A model generated the notes under the pieces. That model made no database searches and was not told the origin of the DNA. It saw only the letters and a program-made list of their open reading frames with translations. A stretch of 64,000 nt of DNA from Acidocella aromatica. Its GTDB lineage: Bacteria; Pseudomonadota; Alphaproteobacteria; Acetobacterales; Acetobacteraceae. Shown here one piece after another: positions 25,482 through 33,710 of this stretch. The DNA lies in the NCBI RefSeq assembly GCF_014201825.1, contig NZ_JACHFJ010000005.1, positions 62,001 through 126,000 on the forward strand, written 5' to 3'. The position numbers and the translations under genes were made by a program. The first letter of the stretch is position 1, and every line of letters begins with the position of its first letter.

Positions 25482-26152
25482 GCGGCGGGCAGCTCGGCGA
25501 TCACCGTCTCGCCGCCAAGCATGCGCTGGCCGACCGCCACCAGCACCTTGCTGCCCTCGGGCAGGTACAAATCGGTGCGGCTGCCGAAGCGGATAATGCC
25601 GAAGCGTTGCCCGGCGGTCAGGTTCTGGCCCTCATGCACCTCGCACAGAATGCGCCGCGCGATCAGCCCGGCGATCTGCACCACCACCGCCTGCTTACCA
25701 TTGGCCAGGCGCAGCAGCAGGGAGTTGCGCTCATTGTCGTCGCTCGCCTTATCGGCGGCGGCGTTGAGGAACAGGCCGGGGTGATAGGCGATCTTCTCCA
25801 CCGTGGCGGCGATGGGCGAGCGGTTCACATGCACGTCCAGCACCGAGAGGAAGGTGGCGACGCGCAGCAGCTTGGTCTCGCCCAGCCCCAGCTCGGCGGG
25901 GGGGATGGCTTCCTCGATGCTCACCACGCGGCCATCGGCCGGGGCGACGAACACATCCGCGCGGGGCGGCAACACGCGCTCGGGGTCGCGGAAGAAATAC
26001 AGGCAGAACAGGGCGAAGATCACGCCCGCCCAGGCCAGCGGGTGCCAGAACAGCAGCCCCAACAGCGCCGCGGCGATGCCGCCTAGAATGAACGGATAAC
26101 CAGCCTTGTGCGGCGGGCTCATTACCGACTGCACGGTTTCAGCAAGATTCAT
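25478..26152 (-). CDS. psd: Phosphatidylserine decarboxylase proenzyme
   Basis: 224 residues, the short form. Two N-terminal helices, DVFVAPADGRVVSIEE, FLSVLDVHVNRSPI (catalytic His) and the self-cleavage site IIRFGSRTDLYLPEG, where G-S cleavage creates the pyruvoyl group of the small subunit. Converts phosphatidylserine to phosphatidylethanolamine at the inner membrane. Runs directly into pssA. Confidence 0.95.
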   Translation of the reverse strand: MNLAETVQSVMSPPHKAGYPFILGGIAAALLGLLFWHPLAWAGVIFALFCLYFFRDPERVLPPRADVFVAPADGRVVSIEEAIPPAELGLGETKLLRVATFLSVLDVHVNRSPIAATVEKIAYHPGLFLNAAADKASDDNERNSLLLRLANGKQAVVVQIAGLIARRILCEVHEGQNLTAGQRFGIIRFGSRTDLYLPEGSKVLVAVGQRMLGGETVIAELPAA

Positions 26153-26155
26153 GGA

Positions 26156-27115
26156 TCAACTCTTGGTTTTGGGCAGCACGAAGCTCTGGCCCGGGAAGAT
26201 GAGGTTCGGGTCGCGGATTTTGCCCGCATTGGCCGAGTAGATCAACGTATACATCGTGCCATGCCCGTATGCGTGCCGCGCGATCAGCCACAGGCAGTCG
26301 CCGGGGGCGATGAGCACATGCCCCTCGGCCAAGGCGGCGGCAAGGGTCTCGGGCGCGAAGGGCGCGGTGACGGGCGGCAGTACCTGCCCAGTGGCGCTGG
26401 TGCCGCCAAGGCTCAACATACCGGCATGGTCCGGCACGGCGGCGGCGATATGCCAGCGCCCCTGCGCATCGGCCTTGGTCTGGCCAACCTCGGCATTGTC
26501 CAGGCGCAGATCCAGGCTCGCCCCGGCCGGGGCGGTGCCGGAGAAGATGGCATGGCCGCTGGTATCGTAATCCACCGCGCCGATGCCAAGCTGCCCAGCC
26601 TGCGGCCCCTGCCCCGTGAGCACGGTGCTGCCATTGGGGCCGGAGAGCACGGTCAGCACCTGCCCGCCATTGCCCGGCACGCTCACCACGGCGGTCTGGT
26701 TGCCCGCGATCTCGGTGCCGCCGGGCGGCACTTCGGAGAGGGTGATCTCGTGCGTGCCGGGGGTGAGCGGTGTGGCGGGCACGAGCACGAAGGCGCCATG
26801 GCTATCCGCCATCACCGTGCCGAGCACGTTGCTATTGTCCTTCACGAACACTTTCGCGCCGGGGGCGGCGCGGCCCGCAATCACGGTATTGCCCTGCGTA
26901 TCGACCCGCACCACGTCGAATTGCGGCGGGGCGATGGTGCTCACCGCCGGGGCGGGCGCGGCACTCGGCGCGGGCGGTGGCGGCACCGAGGGATGCTCGC
27001 CGTGGCGCAGCAGCAGCAGCACGCTTACATCCAGCAGCGCCAGCACGCCGAGCACGGCAACCGCGATGACCCGTGTCTTGTTGCCCCCCTGCGGGGCTTG
27101 ATCCTTGCTTGCCAT
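26156..27115 (-). CDS. Membrane-anchored LysM-domain protein with Ig-like repeats
   Basis: 319 residues. A cytoplasmic start and one helix (VIAVAVLGVLALLDVSVLLLL, ~16-36), a Pro/Ala linker, then Ig-like or carboxypeptidase-regulatory-like beta modules (DTQGNTVIAGRAAPGAKVFV; GTVMADSHGAFVL; GSTVLTGQG). A C-terminal LysM domain carries VLIAPGDCLWLIARHAYGHG ... YSANAGKIRDPNLIFPGQ. It is expected to sit in the inner membrane and bind peptidoglycan. Its stop is 3 bp from the psd start, so it may be the first gene of the LysM-psd-pssA operon. Confidence 0.85.
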   Translation of the reverse strand: MASKDQAPQGGNKTRVIAVAVLGVLALLDVSVLLLLRHGEHPSVPPPPAPSAAPAPAVSTIAPPQFDVVRVDTQGNTVIAGRAAPGAKVFVKDNSNVLGTVMADSHGAFVLVPATPLTPGTHEITLSEVPPGGTEIAGNQTAVVSVPGNGGQVLTVLSGPNGSTVLTGQGPQAGQLGIGAVDYDTSGHAIFSGTAPAGASLDLRLDNAEVGQTKADAQGRWHIAAAVPDHAGMLSLGGTSATGQVLPPVTAPFAPETLAAALAEGHVLIAPGDCLWLIARHAYGHGTMYTLIYSANAGKIRDPNLIFPGQSFVLPKTKS

Positions 27116-27168
27116 ATCGCCCCTAGCCTGCCACGAACGGGGCCATACTGGAAGCGAGGCAGAGCTTT

Positions 27169-27723
27169 ATGGGTAGTTTTTCCGTCACCGTGTTTTGCGG
27201 CTCCTCCCCGGGTGCCGAGGCCACCTACGGCCAGGCCGCGCAGGCGCTGGGCGCCGGGCTTGGCCAACGCGGCATGAATCTGGTGTTCGGCGGCGGCAAT
27301 GTGGGGCTGATGGGCGTGACGGCGGGAGCGGCGCTGGAGGCGGGCTCGCATGTCACCGGCATCATCCCGGACTTTCTGCGCAAGCGTGAGGTGGAGTTCC
27401 ACGGCCTCTCGGAACTCATCGTCACCGACTCGATGCACACCCGCAAGCGCCGCCTCTTCGCCCTGGCCAACGCCTTCGTGGTGATGCCCGGCGGCCTCGG
27501 CACTTACGACGAGACGTTCGAGATCCTGACCTGGAAGCAGCTCGGCCAGCACGCCAAGCCGATCATCCTGGTGGACATTCTCGGCTGGGCGCAACCTTTC
27601 GTGGCCATGATCGAGCAGACGATCGCCCGCGGCTTCGCCCGCGAGAGCGTGCGCGATCTGTTCGAGGTCGTGGCGGACGTGCCCGCCGTGCTGGCGCGGC
27701 TGGAGGAACTGCGCGGGGATTAA
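27169..27723 (+). CDS. LOG-family protein (cytokinin riboside 5'-monophosphate phosphoribohydrolase type)
   Basis: 184 residues, TIGR00730 family Rossmann protein. GSSPGAEATYGQAAQALG, VFGGGNVGLMG, the Arg in MHTRKRR and the signature MPGGLGTYDETFEILTWKQLGQH are all present. Members remove ribose phosphate from nucleotide monophosphates. It is divergent from the LysM gene and its stop overlaps flbT by 4 bp. Confidence 0.92.
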   Translation: MGSFSVTVFCGSSPGAEATYGQAAQALGAGLGQRGMNLVFGGGNVGLMGVTAGAALEAGSHVTGIIPDFLRKREVEFHGLSELIVTDSMHTRKRRLFALANAFVVMPGGLGTYDETFEILTWKQLGQHAKPIILVDILGWAQPFVAMIEQTIARGFARESVRDLFEVVADVPAVLARLEELRGD

Positions 27724-28106
27724 GCCCGGCTGAACGCCTCGGCGCGGACCATCATCCTCGCCTGCTTCAGCGCTTCGAACCCGGCATCGTCGGCCAACCG
27801 GGCGAGCAGCGTCTCCCACCCGGCGCGGGCAGCGCCCTGGGCCGCATCACGCAGGATCTCGATAACCTGCCGCGCGGCCGCGAATGCCGCCGGGCGCTCA
27901 TCCTCCGGGCCGATATAAGCCTGCTGCAACGCGTAATAGACCCGCCGCGCCGGGGTGGTCGCCTCGTCCTCGCGCATGATCTGCCTACCGAACAGGAAAC
28001 GCGCCTGGGTGTTCAGCTCGAGGCGCGTGCGTGTCTTGAAGCGAATCACCGCCCCGTTGAGGATCATCGATTCGCCCTGCTTGAGTTCGAGTACCAGTGC
28101 CGTCAT
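27720..28106 (-). CDS. flbT: Flagellar biosynthesis repressor FlbT (orphan)
   Basis: Start ATG 28106 (MTALVLELKQGESMILNGAV) gives 128 residues. LKxGE.mi.NGAvi and FKTRTRLELNTQARFLFGRQIMRE, then RRVYYALQQAYIG, are the FlbT pattern. In Caulobacter FlbT binds the 5' UTR of flagellin mRNA and represses it until hook assembly. flaF and flagellin normally lie next to it, but no other flagellar gene is in this window, so it is either separated from its partners or has lost them. Confidence 0.85.
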   Translation of the reverse strand: MTALVLELKQGESMILNGAVIRFKTRTRLELNTQARFLFGRQIMREDEATTPARRVYYALQQAYIGPEDERPAAFAAARQVIEILRDAAQGAARAGWETLLARLADDAGFEALKQARMMVRAEAFSRA

Positions 28107-28284
28107 GGGTTCATCCGCCAGGGTGCCTAAGGCCCCGAATTTGCCACGGCGCGGCTTAATAAGCGGTGAATACGGGTTAAACCCCTGCCAGACCTGCACC
28201 TTCCCTAGAGCTGCGCCCCTTGCTACGGTAGGTCACGAATCGGTCAACAATGCCAAAAATTAGTTTTGTGTCTGGAAGGGTATC

Positions 28285-29409
28285 ATGAAGTTCAAGGCCG
28301 ATCGAGCCACGTTGATGAAATCTCTGGCCCATGTGCAGAACGTGGTGGAGAAGCGCAACACGATCCCCATCCTCGCCAACGTGCTGCTGGCCGTGCGCGA
28401 CGGCAAGCTGACCATCGCCGCGACCGATCTTGAGATCGCCCTTGTCGAGGAAGTGGCCGCCGAGGCTTCGCGCGACGGCGCCATCACCGTGCCCGCCGCC
28501 ACGCTGTACGAGATCGTGCGCCGCCAACCGGACAATGCCGTTATCGAGCTGGACCATCCTGGCGGGGACGCGCAGCTGGCCCTGCGCGCCGGGCGTTACG
28601 CCACCAGCCTCGTGGCGCTGTCAGTCGATGAATTTCCCAAGCTGGACGCAGGCAAGCTCTCGCATAACTTCGTGGTCTCGGCGCAGGAGCTACGCGGGCT
28701 CATCGACCGCACGCGCTTCGCCATCTCCACCGAGGAAACGCGCTATTACCTGAACGGCATCTACCTGCACGCCGCCGAAGGCGAAGGCGGTCCTTGCCTG
28801 CGCGCCGTGGCGACGGATGGCCACCGCCTCGCCCGTGTCGAGGAGCCCCTGCCCACCGGTGCCGCCGGCATGCCGGGTATCATCATCCCGCGCAAGACGG
28901 TGACCGAGCTGCGCAAGCTACTCGATGAAGCCTCCGGCGAGGTGGAAGTCTCGCTCTCCGAGACGCGCATCCAGTTCACCATCGGCAACATGCGCCTGAC
29001 CAGCAAGCTGATCGACGGCACCTTCCCCGATTACGACCGCGTCATCCCCCGTGGGAACGACAAGATCCTGCGCGTGGACAAAAAGGACTTCAACGACGCC
29101 GTTGGCCGCGTCTCGGCGATTAGCGCCGAGAAGCACCGCCCGGTGAAGCTCTCCCTGGCCAAAGATCTGCTGGTCATCTCCGCCGCCTCCGCCGAGCAGG
29201 GTTCGGCATCCGAGGAGTTGGGCGGCGATCTGGTGGACTACCAGTCCGGCCCGCTCGAGATCGGCTTCCAGGCGCGTTACCTCTCGGACGTGACCGACCA
29301 GATCAAGGGCAAGGTGGAGTTCCTCTTCGCCGATGGCGCGGCCCCGACCCTGGTGCGCGATCAGGACGACGCATCGGCCATCTACGTGCTGATGCCGATG
29401 CGGGTGTAA
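28285..29409 (+). CDS. dnaN: DNA polymerase III sliding clamp (beta subunit)
   Basis: 374 residues, normal length, three clamp domains. MKFKADRATLMKSLAHVQNVVEKRNTIPILANVLL at the N-terminus, ETRYYLNGIYLH in domain 2 and YVLMPMRV at the C-terminus are characteristic. GGAAGGGTATC lies just before the ATG as a Shine-Dalgarno. recF follows in the same reading frame, and dnaA lies 2 kb downstream on the other strand rather than upstream. Confidence 0.97.
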   Translation: MKFKADRATLMKSLAHVQNVVEKRNTIPILANVLLAVRDGKLTIAATDLEIALVEEVAAEASRDGAITVPAATLYEIVRRQPDNAVIELDHPGGDAQLALRAGRYATSLVALSVDEFPKLDAGKLSHNFVVSAQELRGLIDRTRFAISTEETRYYLNGIYLHAAEGEGGPCLRAVATDGHRLARVEEPLPTGAAGMPGIIIPRKTVTELRKLLDEASGEVEVSLSETRIQFTIGNMRLTSKLIDGTFPDYDRVIPRGNDKILRVDKKDFNDAVGRVSAISAEKHRPVKLSLAKDLLVISAASAEQGSASEELGGDLVDYQSGPLEIGFQARYLSDVTDQIKGKVEFLFADGAAPTLVRDQDDASAIYVLMPMRV

Positions 29410-29412
29410 CCC

Positions 29413-30516
29413 ACGCAGGTCTCCCGCCTCACCCTCACGGATTTCCGCTCCTACGCCGCGCTACGGTTTGAACCCGCAGCGCGGCTTGTTGTGTTTGCGG
29501 GTCCCAATGGCACGGGCAAAACCAATCTGCTCGAAGCCCTGTCCCTGCTTGTCCCCGGACGCGGCCTGCGTGGAACCAAATTCTCCGAACTCGCCCGCCG
29601 TGGCCCCGGCGCCTCAGGAAGCTGGGCCGTGGCCGCGCAATTCAGCAACGGCCTGGAAATCGGCACCGCCCAAACCGAGGGCGCGCCCGACCGCCGGGAA
29701 TTCCGCCTGAATGGCGCCAAGCCCCGCACCCAGTCCGAGGTGGCGGAGCAGCTCGCCGCCGTGTGGCTCACCCCGCAGATGGACCGGCTCTTCACCGACA
29801 CCGCCTCCGGCCGCCGCAAATTCCTCGACCGTCTGGTAGTGGCCCTGGAGCCCAGCCATGCCCGCGAGATCGCGGCCTTCGAATCCGCCTCCGCCCAGCG
29901 TAACCGCCTGCTGGCGGAAGACCGCGCGGAGGCCGCCTGGCTCGCGGGGCTGGAAGATTCCATGGCCCGCCATGCCGTTGCCGCCACCGCCGCGCGCATG
30001 GCCCTGCTTACCCGGCTCAACACCGCCATCGCCACAGGTGCTGCCGATCCCTTCCCCCGCGTCGCCCTGGCACTCGACTGCGCCATCGCCACGCGCCTCG
30101 CCGCCACCCCGGCGCTGGAAGTGGAAGACGCCCTGCGCGCCGCCTATGCCCATGCCCGCGCGCAGGACGCTGCCGCGCGGAGCGCCAGCCTTGGCCCGCA
30201 GCGCACGGACTTCCTTATTGCCGACGCGGACTCCAACCGTCCCGCTGCCCTCTCCTCCACCGGGCAGCAGAAGGCCATGCTCATCGGCATCGTGCTCGGC
30301 CATGCCTCGCTCATCGCCACCGCGCGCGGCACCCCGCCGCTGCTGCTGCTCGACGAACCACTGGTGCATCTGGACTCCATCCGCCGCGCCGCCCTGTTCG
30401 CAGCGCTGAACACCGGCGCGCTCTCCGCCTGGCTCACCGGCACCGACCACGAAACCTTCGCTGGGCTGGGCGCCGCCTGTTACACCATCCGCGAAGGCTC
30501 TATAGACGCGCTATGA
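29413..30516 (+). CDS. recF: DNA replication and repair protein RecF, start codon non-canonical (ACG proposed)
   Basis: SMC-like ATPase with Walker A GPNGTGKTNLLEAL, signature LSSTGQQKAMLIG and Walker B LLLLDEPLVHLD. The first ATG/GTG/TTG in frame is GTG 29491, which falls only two codons before the Walker A Gly-Pro and would remove the conserved first strand. Upstream codons still encode QVSRLTLTDFRSYAALRFEP, the normal RecF N-terminus, back to the dnaN stop at 29407-29409 in the same frame. ACG at 29413 is the only near-cognate codon at the expected place. The gene is ~367 residues. It ends in a 4-bp ATGA overlap with ymdB. It loads RecA at gapped DNA. Confidence 0.9.
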   Translation, partial: TQVSRLTLTDFRSYAALRFEPAARLVVFAGPNGTGKTNLLEALSLLVPGRGLRGTKFSELARRGPGASGSWAVAAQFSNGLEIGTAQTEGAPDRREFRLNGAKPRTQSEVAEQLAAVWLTPQMDRLFTDTASGRRKFLDRLVVALEPSHAREIAAFESASAQRNRLLAEDRAEAAWLAGLEDSMARHAVAATAARMALLTRLNTAIATGAADPFPRVALALDCAIATRLAATPALEVEDALRAAYAHARAQDAAARSASLGPQRTDFLIADADSNRPAALSSTGQQKAMLIGIVLGHASLIATARGTPPLLLLDEPLVHLDSIRRAALFAALNTGALSAWLTGTDHETFAGLGAACYTIREGSIDAL

Positions 30517-31328
30517 GATTACTGTTCCTGGGCGATCTGCTCGGCCGCGCCGGCCGCGAAGCAGCGCTGAAGCATATCCCCGAGTTGCGCGCCGCGCTGA
30601 AACTCGATTTTGTTGCCGTCAACGCCGAAAACGCCAGCCATGGCTTCGGGCTGGGGCCGGACATGGCGCAAGCCCTGTTCGCCGTTGGGGCCGACGCCAT
30701 CACCCTGGGCAACCATGCCTGGGACCGGCGCGAGATCATCCCCTATATCGCGCAGGAAAAACGCCTGCTGCGCCCCATCAACTATCCCCCCGGCACGCCG
30801 GGGCAAGGCTCGGCGCTCATCCCCCTGCCCGATGGCCGCAAGGTGCTCGTCGTCCAGGCCATGGGGCGGCTGTTCATGGACCCGCTGGACTGCCCCTTCC
30901 GCACCACCGAGGAGCTGCTCTCCCGCCATAAGCTCGGTGTCACCACGCACGCCATATTGCTGGACATCCACGCCGAGGCCAGCTCCGAGAAAATGGCTTT
31001 CGCCCATGCCTTCGACGGCCGGGTTTCCTCCGTCACCGGCACGCATACACATATTCCCACGGCGGACCATCAGGTGCTGCCCGGCGGCACCGCCTATGCC
31101 ACCGATCTCGGCATGTGCGGCGATTACGACTCCGTGATCGGGATGCAGAAGGAGGGCGCCATCGGCCGCCTCATCCGCAAACTGCCCGGCGACCGCCTCA
31201 CCCCAGCGGAAGGCCCGGCCACACTCTGCGGCGCGTTCATCGAAACCAACGACGCCACCGGCCTCGCCACCCGCATCGAACCCGTGCGCCTCGGCGGCCG
31301 CTTGGCGCCGGCCATGCCGAAGCTGTAG
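30513..31328 (+). CDS. YmdB/TIGR00282-type metallophosphoesterase
   Basis: 271 residues. LFLGDLLGRAGREA, VNAENASHGFGL, GNHAWDRREI, MGRLFMDPLDCPF, VDIHAE-like LDIHAEASSEKMAFA, THTHIPTAD and YATDLGMCGDYDSVIG match the YmdB family with its metal ligands (D, E, N, H, H, H). These proteins hydrolyse 2',3'-cyclic nucleotides. The start overlaps the recF stop (ATGA), so dnaN-recF-ymdB is one operon. Confidence 0.93.
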   Translation: MRLLFLGDLLGRAGREAALKHIPELRAALKLDFVAVNAENASHGFGLGPDMAQALFAVGADAITLGNHAWDRREIIPYIAQEKRLLRPINYPPGTPGQGSALIPLPDGRKVLVVQAMGRLFMDPLDCPFRTTEELLSRHKLGVTTHAILLDIHAEASSEKMAFAHAFDGRVSSVTGTHTHIPTADHQVLPGGTAYATDLGMCGDYDSVIGMQKEGAIGRLIRKLPGDRLTPAEGPATLCGAFIETNDATGLATRIEPVRLGGRLAPAMPKL

Positions 31329-31526
31329 GGCCGAGGGACAGTGCCTTCGGGGGGACGCTGTCCCCCCAAGCCCCCCAGCCAGGAACCGAGTTCCTGGACC
31401 TCAATAATTCGGCAAAGAAAAAGGGCTCCCTTGTGGAGCCCTTTTTCTTTGCCGGGTGGGTTCCAAGGGCCTCTCGGCCCTTGGTGGGGGTTTCAGGGGG
31501 CAACGCCCCCTGAGGGTACCGCCCTC
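31329..31526. repeat. Intergenic mosaic of palindromic units
   Basis: Between convergent ymdB and dnaA. In order: GGGGGGAC-GCT-GTCCCCCC (31349-31367), CCAGGAA-CCGAG-TTCCTGG (31379-31397), a 16-bp terminator hairpin, CCAAGGGC..GCCCTTGG (31463-31484), CAGGGGGC-AAC-GCCCCCTG (31494-31512) and GAGGG..CCCTC (31512-31526), which runs into the dnaA stop codon. It resembles REP-like mosaics seen in Acetobacteraceae intergenic regions. Confidence 0.75.
31414..31450. terminator. Strong bidirectional terminator between ymdB and dnaA
   Basis: Perfect 16-bp stem AAAGAAAAAGGGCTCC/GGAGCCCTTTTTCTTT with a CTTGT loop. The A/T arms give U-tracts on both strands, so it ends the dnaN-recF-ymdB transcript and the dnaA transcript. 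Confidence 0.92.
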
Positions 31527-32976
31527 AGCTCTCCAGCGTACGGCGCAGCAGGTCCACGTCCTCCGCGAAGGCGACGTCCTGGGCAATGAGCTCTGTAACG
31601 CGGTTCACGGCATGCATCACAGTGGTATGGTCGCGGTCGCCAAAGTGGCGGCCGATATCCGGCAGGCTCTTCGAGGTGAGCTGCTTGGCCAAATACATGG
31701 CGATCTGCCGGGGGCGGGCAATGTTGCGCGCGCGCCGGGCAGAGGACATCTCGGAGACGCGGATATTGTAATGCTCCGATACCTTCTTCTGGATCTCCTG
31801 GATGGAGATCTTGCGATCATGCGCTCTCAGCACGTCGTGCAGCACCTCATGCGCCGTTTCCATCGTCAGTGGACGATTAAACAAATTCGCATGCGCCACC
31901 AAGCGGTTCAAAGCACCTTCCAGCTCACGGTTATTGGTCGTGATCTTGCGCGCCAGGAACTCCAGCACCTTGGCCGGCACCTCAACTCCCGCCCTCTGCG
32001 CCTTCGCCTCCAGAATGGAGTAGCGAAGTTCAAAAGTGGTTGCATGAAGATCGGCAACCATGCCGCAGCCTAGGCGGGTGCGCAGACGATCCTCAAGCCC
32101 CGAAAGATCGGAGGGCGACTTGTCAGCGGAGATGACGATCTGTTTGCCCGCATCCACAAGCGCGTTGAACGTGTGGAAGAACTCTTCCTGCGTATTGTCT
32201 TTGCCGATGAGGAATTGCAGGTCGTCGATCATCAGCACGTCGACCGAGCGCAGCTCGTTCTTGAACTCAAGCGTGGACTGCGAGCGCAGCGCGTTGATGA
32301 AGCGGTACATGAACTTTTCCGCCGACATATAAGCGACGGACGCAGGGGCCCGGCCATTGCCCCGGTTGGAAAGCTCCCAGGCAATGGCGTGCATCAGATG
32401 CGTCTTGCCCAGGCCGACGCCGCCATACAGGAACAGCGGGTTGAAGCCCGGCGTGGCCGGGGCCTCGGCCACGCGCCGGGCGCAGGCATAGGCGAATTCG
32501 TTCGGCTTGCCGACGACGAAGGTATCGAAGGTGAAGCGCTGGTCCAGCGGCGCGGCGGAATCCGGGCGCGCGGGCTGGGCCGGGGCGGCGGCGGGGGCAA
32601 GCGCCTGAACCGGGGCGGACGCTTCAGCCAGGCTCGGGGCGGTGCCGCGGGTTTGCGTGCCGGTGCGGATTTCCACGTTGCGGATGGCGGGGTTCTCCGC
32701 CTGCCAAAACGCGGTGATCAGCTCGCCATATTCCTTGTTCACCCAGTCGCGCAGGAAGCGTGTCGGCAGGATCACGGTCACCTCGTCGCCGGCAACGCCG
32801 GCAAGGGCAACCTGCTTCAGCCAAGTGCGGTACTCAACCTCACCGACTTCCGCCTGGAGCCGGGCGCGCACACGGGCCCATTGCTCGTTCAAACCTACCT
32901 CGTCCTGCCGCGCCGGAGATATTCTCGACAAAGCGTCACCGTCACGCATCGAACTGATCTCCAGGCTCATACCCAT
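31525..32976 (-). CDS. dnaA: Chromosomal replication initiator protein DnaA
   Basis: 483 residues. Domain I ~25-100 (EQWARVRARLQAEVGEVEYRTWLKQV), an Ala/Pro linker, then AAA+ domain III with Walker A FLYGGVGLGKTHLMHAIAWE, Walker B VLMIDDLQFLIGKDNTQEEFF and sensor 1. Domain IV carries SARRARNIARPRQIAMYLAKQLT and the DNA-contact motif GDRDHTTVMHAVNRV. A start at ATG 32976 is assumed; an internal ATG nine codons on is possible. It faces dnaN-recF instead of preceding them. rpsT lies upstream on the same strand. Confidence 0.96.
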   Translation of the reverse strand: MGMSLEISSMRDGDALSRISPARQDEVGLNEQWARVRARLQAEVGEVEYRTWLKQVALAGVAGDEVTVILPTRFLRDWVNKEYGELITAFWQAENPAIRNVEIRTGTQTRGTAPSLAEASAPVQALAPAAAPAQPARPDSAAPLDQRFTFDTFVVGKPNEFAYACARRVAEAPATPGFNPLFLYGGVGLGKTHLMHAIAWELSNRGNGRAPASVAYMSAEKFMYRFINALRSQSTLEFKNELRSVDVLMIDDLQFLIGKDNTQEEFFHTFNALVDAGKQIVISADKSPSDLSGLEDRLRTRLGCGMVADLHATTFELRYSILEAKAQRAGVEVPAKVLEFLARKITTNNRELEGALNRLVAHANLFNRPLTMETAHEVLHDVLRAHDRKISIQEIQKKVSEHYNIRVSEMSSARRARNIARPRQIAMYLAKQLTSKSLPDIGRHFGDRDHTTVMHAVNRVTELIAQDVAFAEDVDLLRRTLES

Positions 32977-33357
32977 ATTCTGCTCCGGCCTCGACTCCAG
33001 CTCACACCCTCCCTGTTCCGGAAAGATATCAGCCGGTAAGCCAATCCTCCCAAAATTGAGACAGTTATGGATGGTCGTATTAAGGACCTAACTGTAGGTC
33101 AAAATTACAAAATGGCGCAAGCGCTCAATGCTTCCGCGTTTGCGAACAAGCCTCTGAGTTAATGTTTTAAAGCAACAAAATCAAAGACTTATAGCTGAAA
33201 AACTTTCTTGGCGTACCAACTGCATTTCCAAACAGCAACATGGCGGAAAGGTGCAACAAGAACAGCGCTGTCATCTCATTTTTCATGAAGATGACAGCGC
33301 TGCCATTTCGTCTCTATTTTTAAACGGACGTTTTCAGCGCCCGGACGCAGCCTTCAA
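32977..33357. other. dnaA-rpsT intergenic region, AT-rich, with a long inverted repeat
   Basis: 381 bases, distinctly richer in A+T than its surroundings. It must hold the dnaA promoter and may hold the 3' end of rpsT mRNA. I see no TTATNCACA DnaA boxes, so there is no support for oriC here. The only clear structure is the inverted repeat at 33263-33302. Confidence 0.6.
33263..33302. terminator. Perfect 14-bp inverted repeat after rpsT, probable terminator
   Basis: CAGCGCTGTCATCT (33263-33276) and AGATGACAGCGCTG (33289-33302) with a 12-nt loop. On the minus strand it is 3' of rpsT and is followed by TTCTTGTTG rather than a clean U-tract. On the plus strand CCATTTCGTCTCTATTTTT follows. It most likely ends rpsT mRNA or protects its 3' end. 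Confidence 0.6.
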
Positions 33358-33624
33358 TTAGGCGGCGACGGCCTTCACCTGGGCGGAGAGGCGGGAGATC
33401 TTGCGGGAGACCGCGTTCGCCTTCAGCACGCCCTTCCCAGCGGCGCGCTGCAGCTCGGGCTGCGCGGCGCGGAAGGCGGCGAGGGCCAGTTCCTTGTTCC
33501 CGGCCTCCACAGCTTCCTCGACCTTGCGAATGGCGGTGTGGACGCGCGACTTGCGTGCCTTGTTGCGCGCCGTGCGCTTCAGGGTCTGACGGATGCGTTT
33601 CTCAGCAGATGCGATATTGGCCAT
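33358..33624 (-). CDS. rpsT: 30S ribosomal protein S20
   Basis: Start ATG 33624 ([21 protein letters not shown]) gives 88 residues, the usual S20 length; a GTG/ATG three codons earlier is not needed. Very basic all-alpha protein: [22 protein letters not shown], then [21 protein letters not shown]. It binds the 5' domain of 16S rRNA. Location upstream of dnaA on the same strand is common in alphaproteobacteria. Confidence 0.96.
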   Translation of the reverse strand: MANIASAEKRIRQTLKRTARNKARKSRVHTAIRKVEEAVEAGNKELALAAFRAAQPELQRAAGKGVLKANAVSRKISRLSAQVKAVAA

Positions 33625-33710
33625 GGTGTCCAAAACAAAGAGTGTTCAACAGAGCGCGCGGTCTAGACCCGCCAGAGCCGCCCGTCAAGCAGGGAACGGA
33701 AAAACCCCCA

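Noticed and set aside
29491..30516. GTG 29491 as the recF start
   Set aside because: It would remove the conserved first beta strand and helix and leave Walker A at the very N-terminus.
32977..33357. Possible oriC in the dnaA-rpsT gap
   Set aside because: AT-rich, but no DnaA boxes or clear 13-mers were found by eye.
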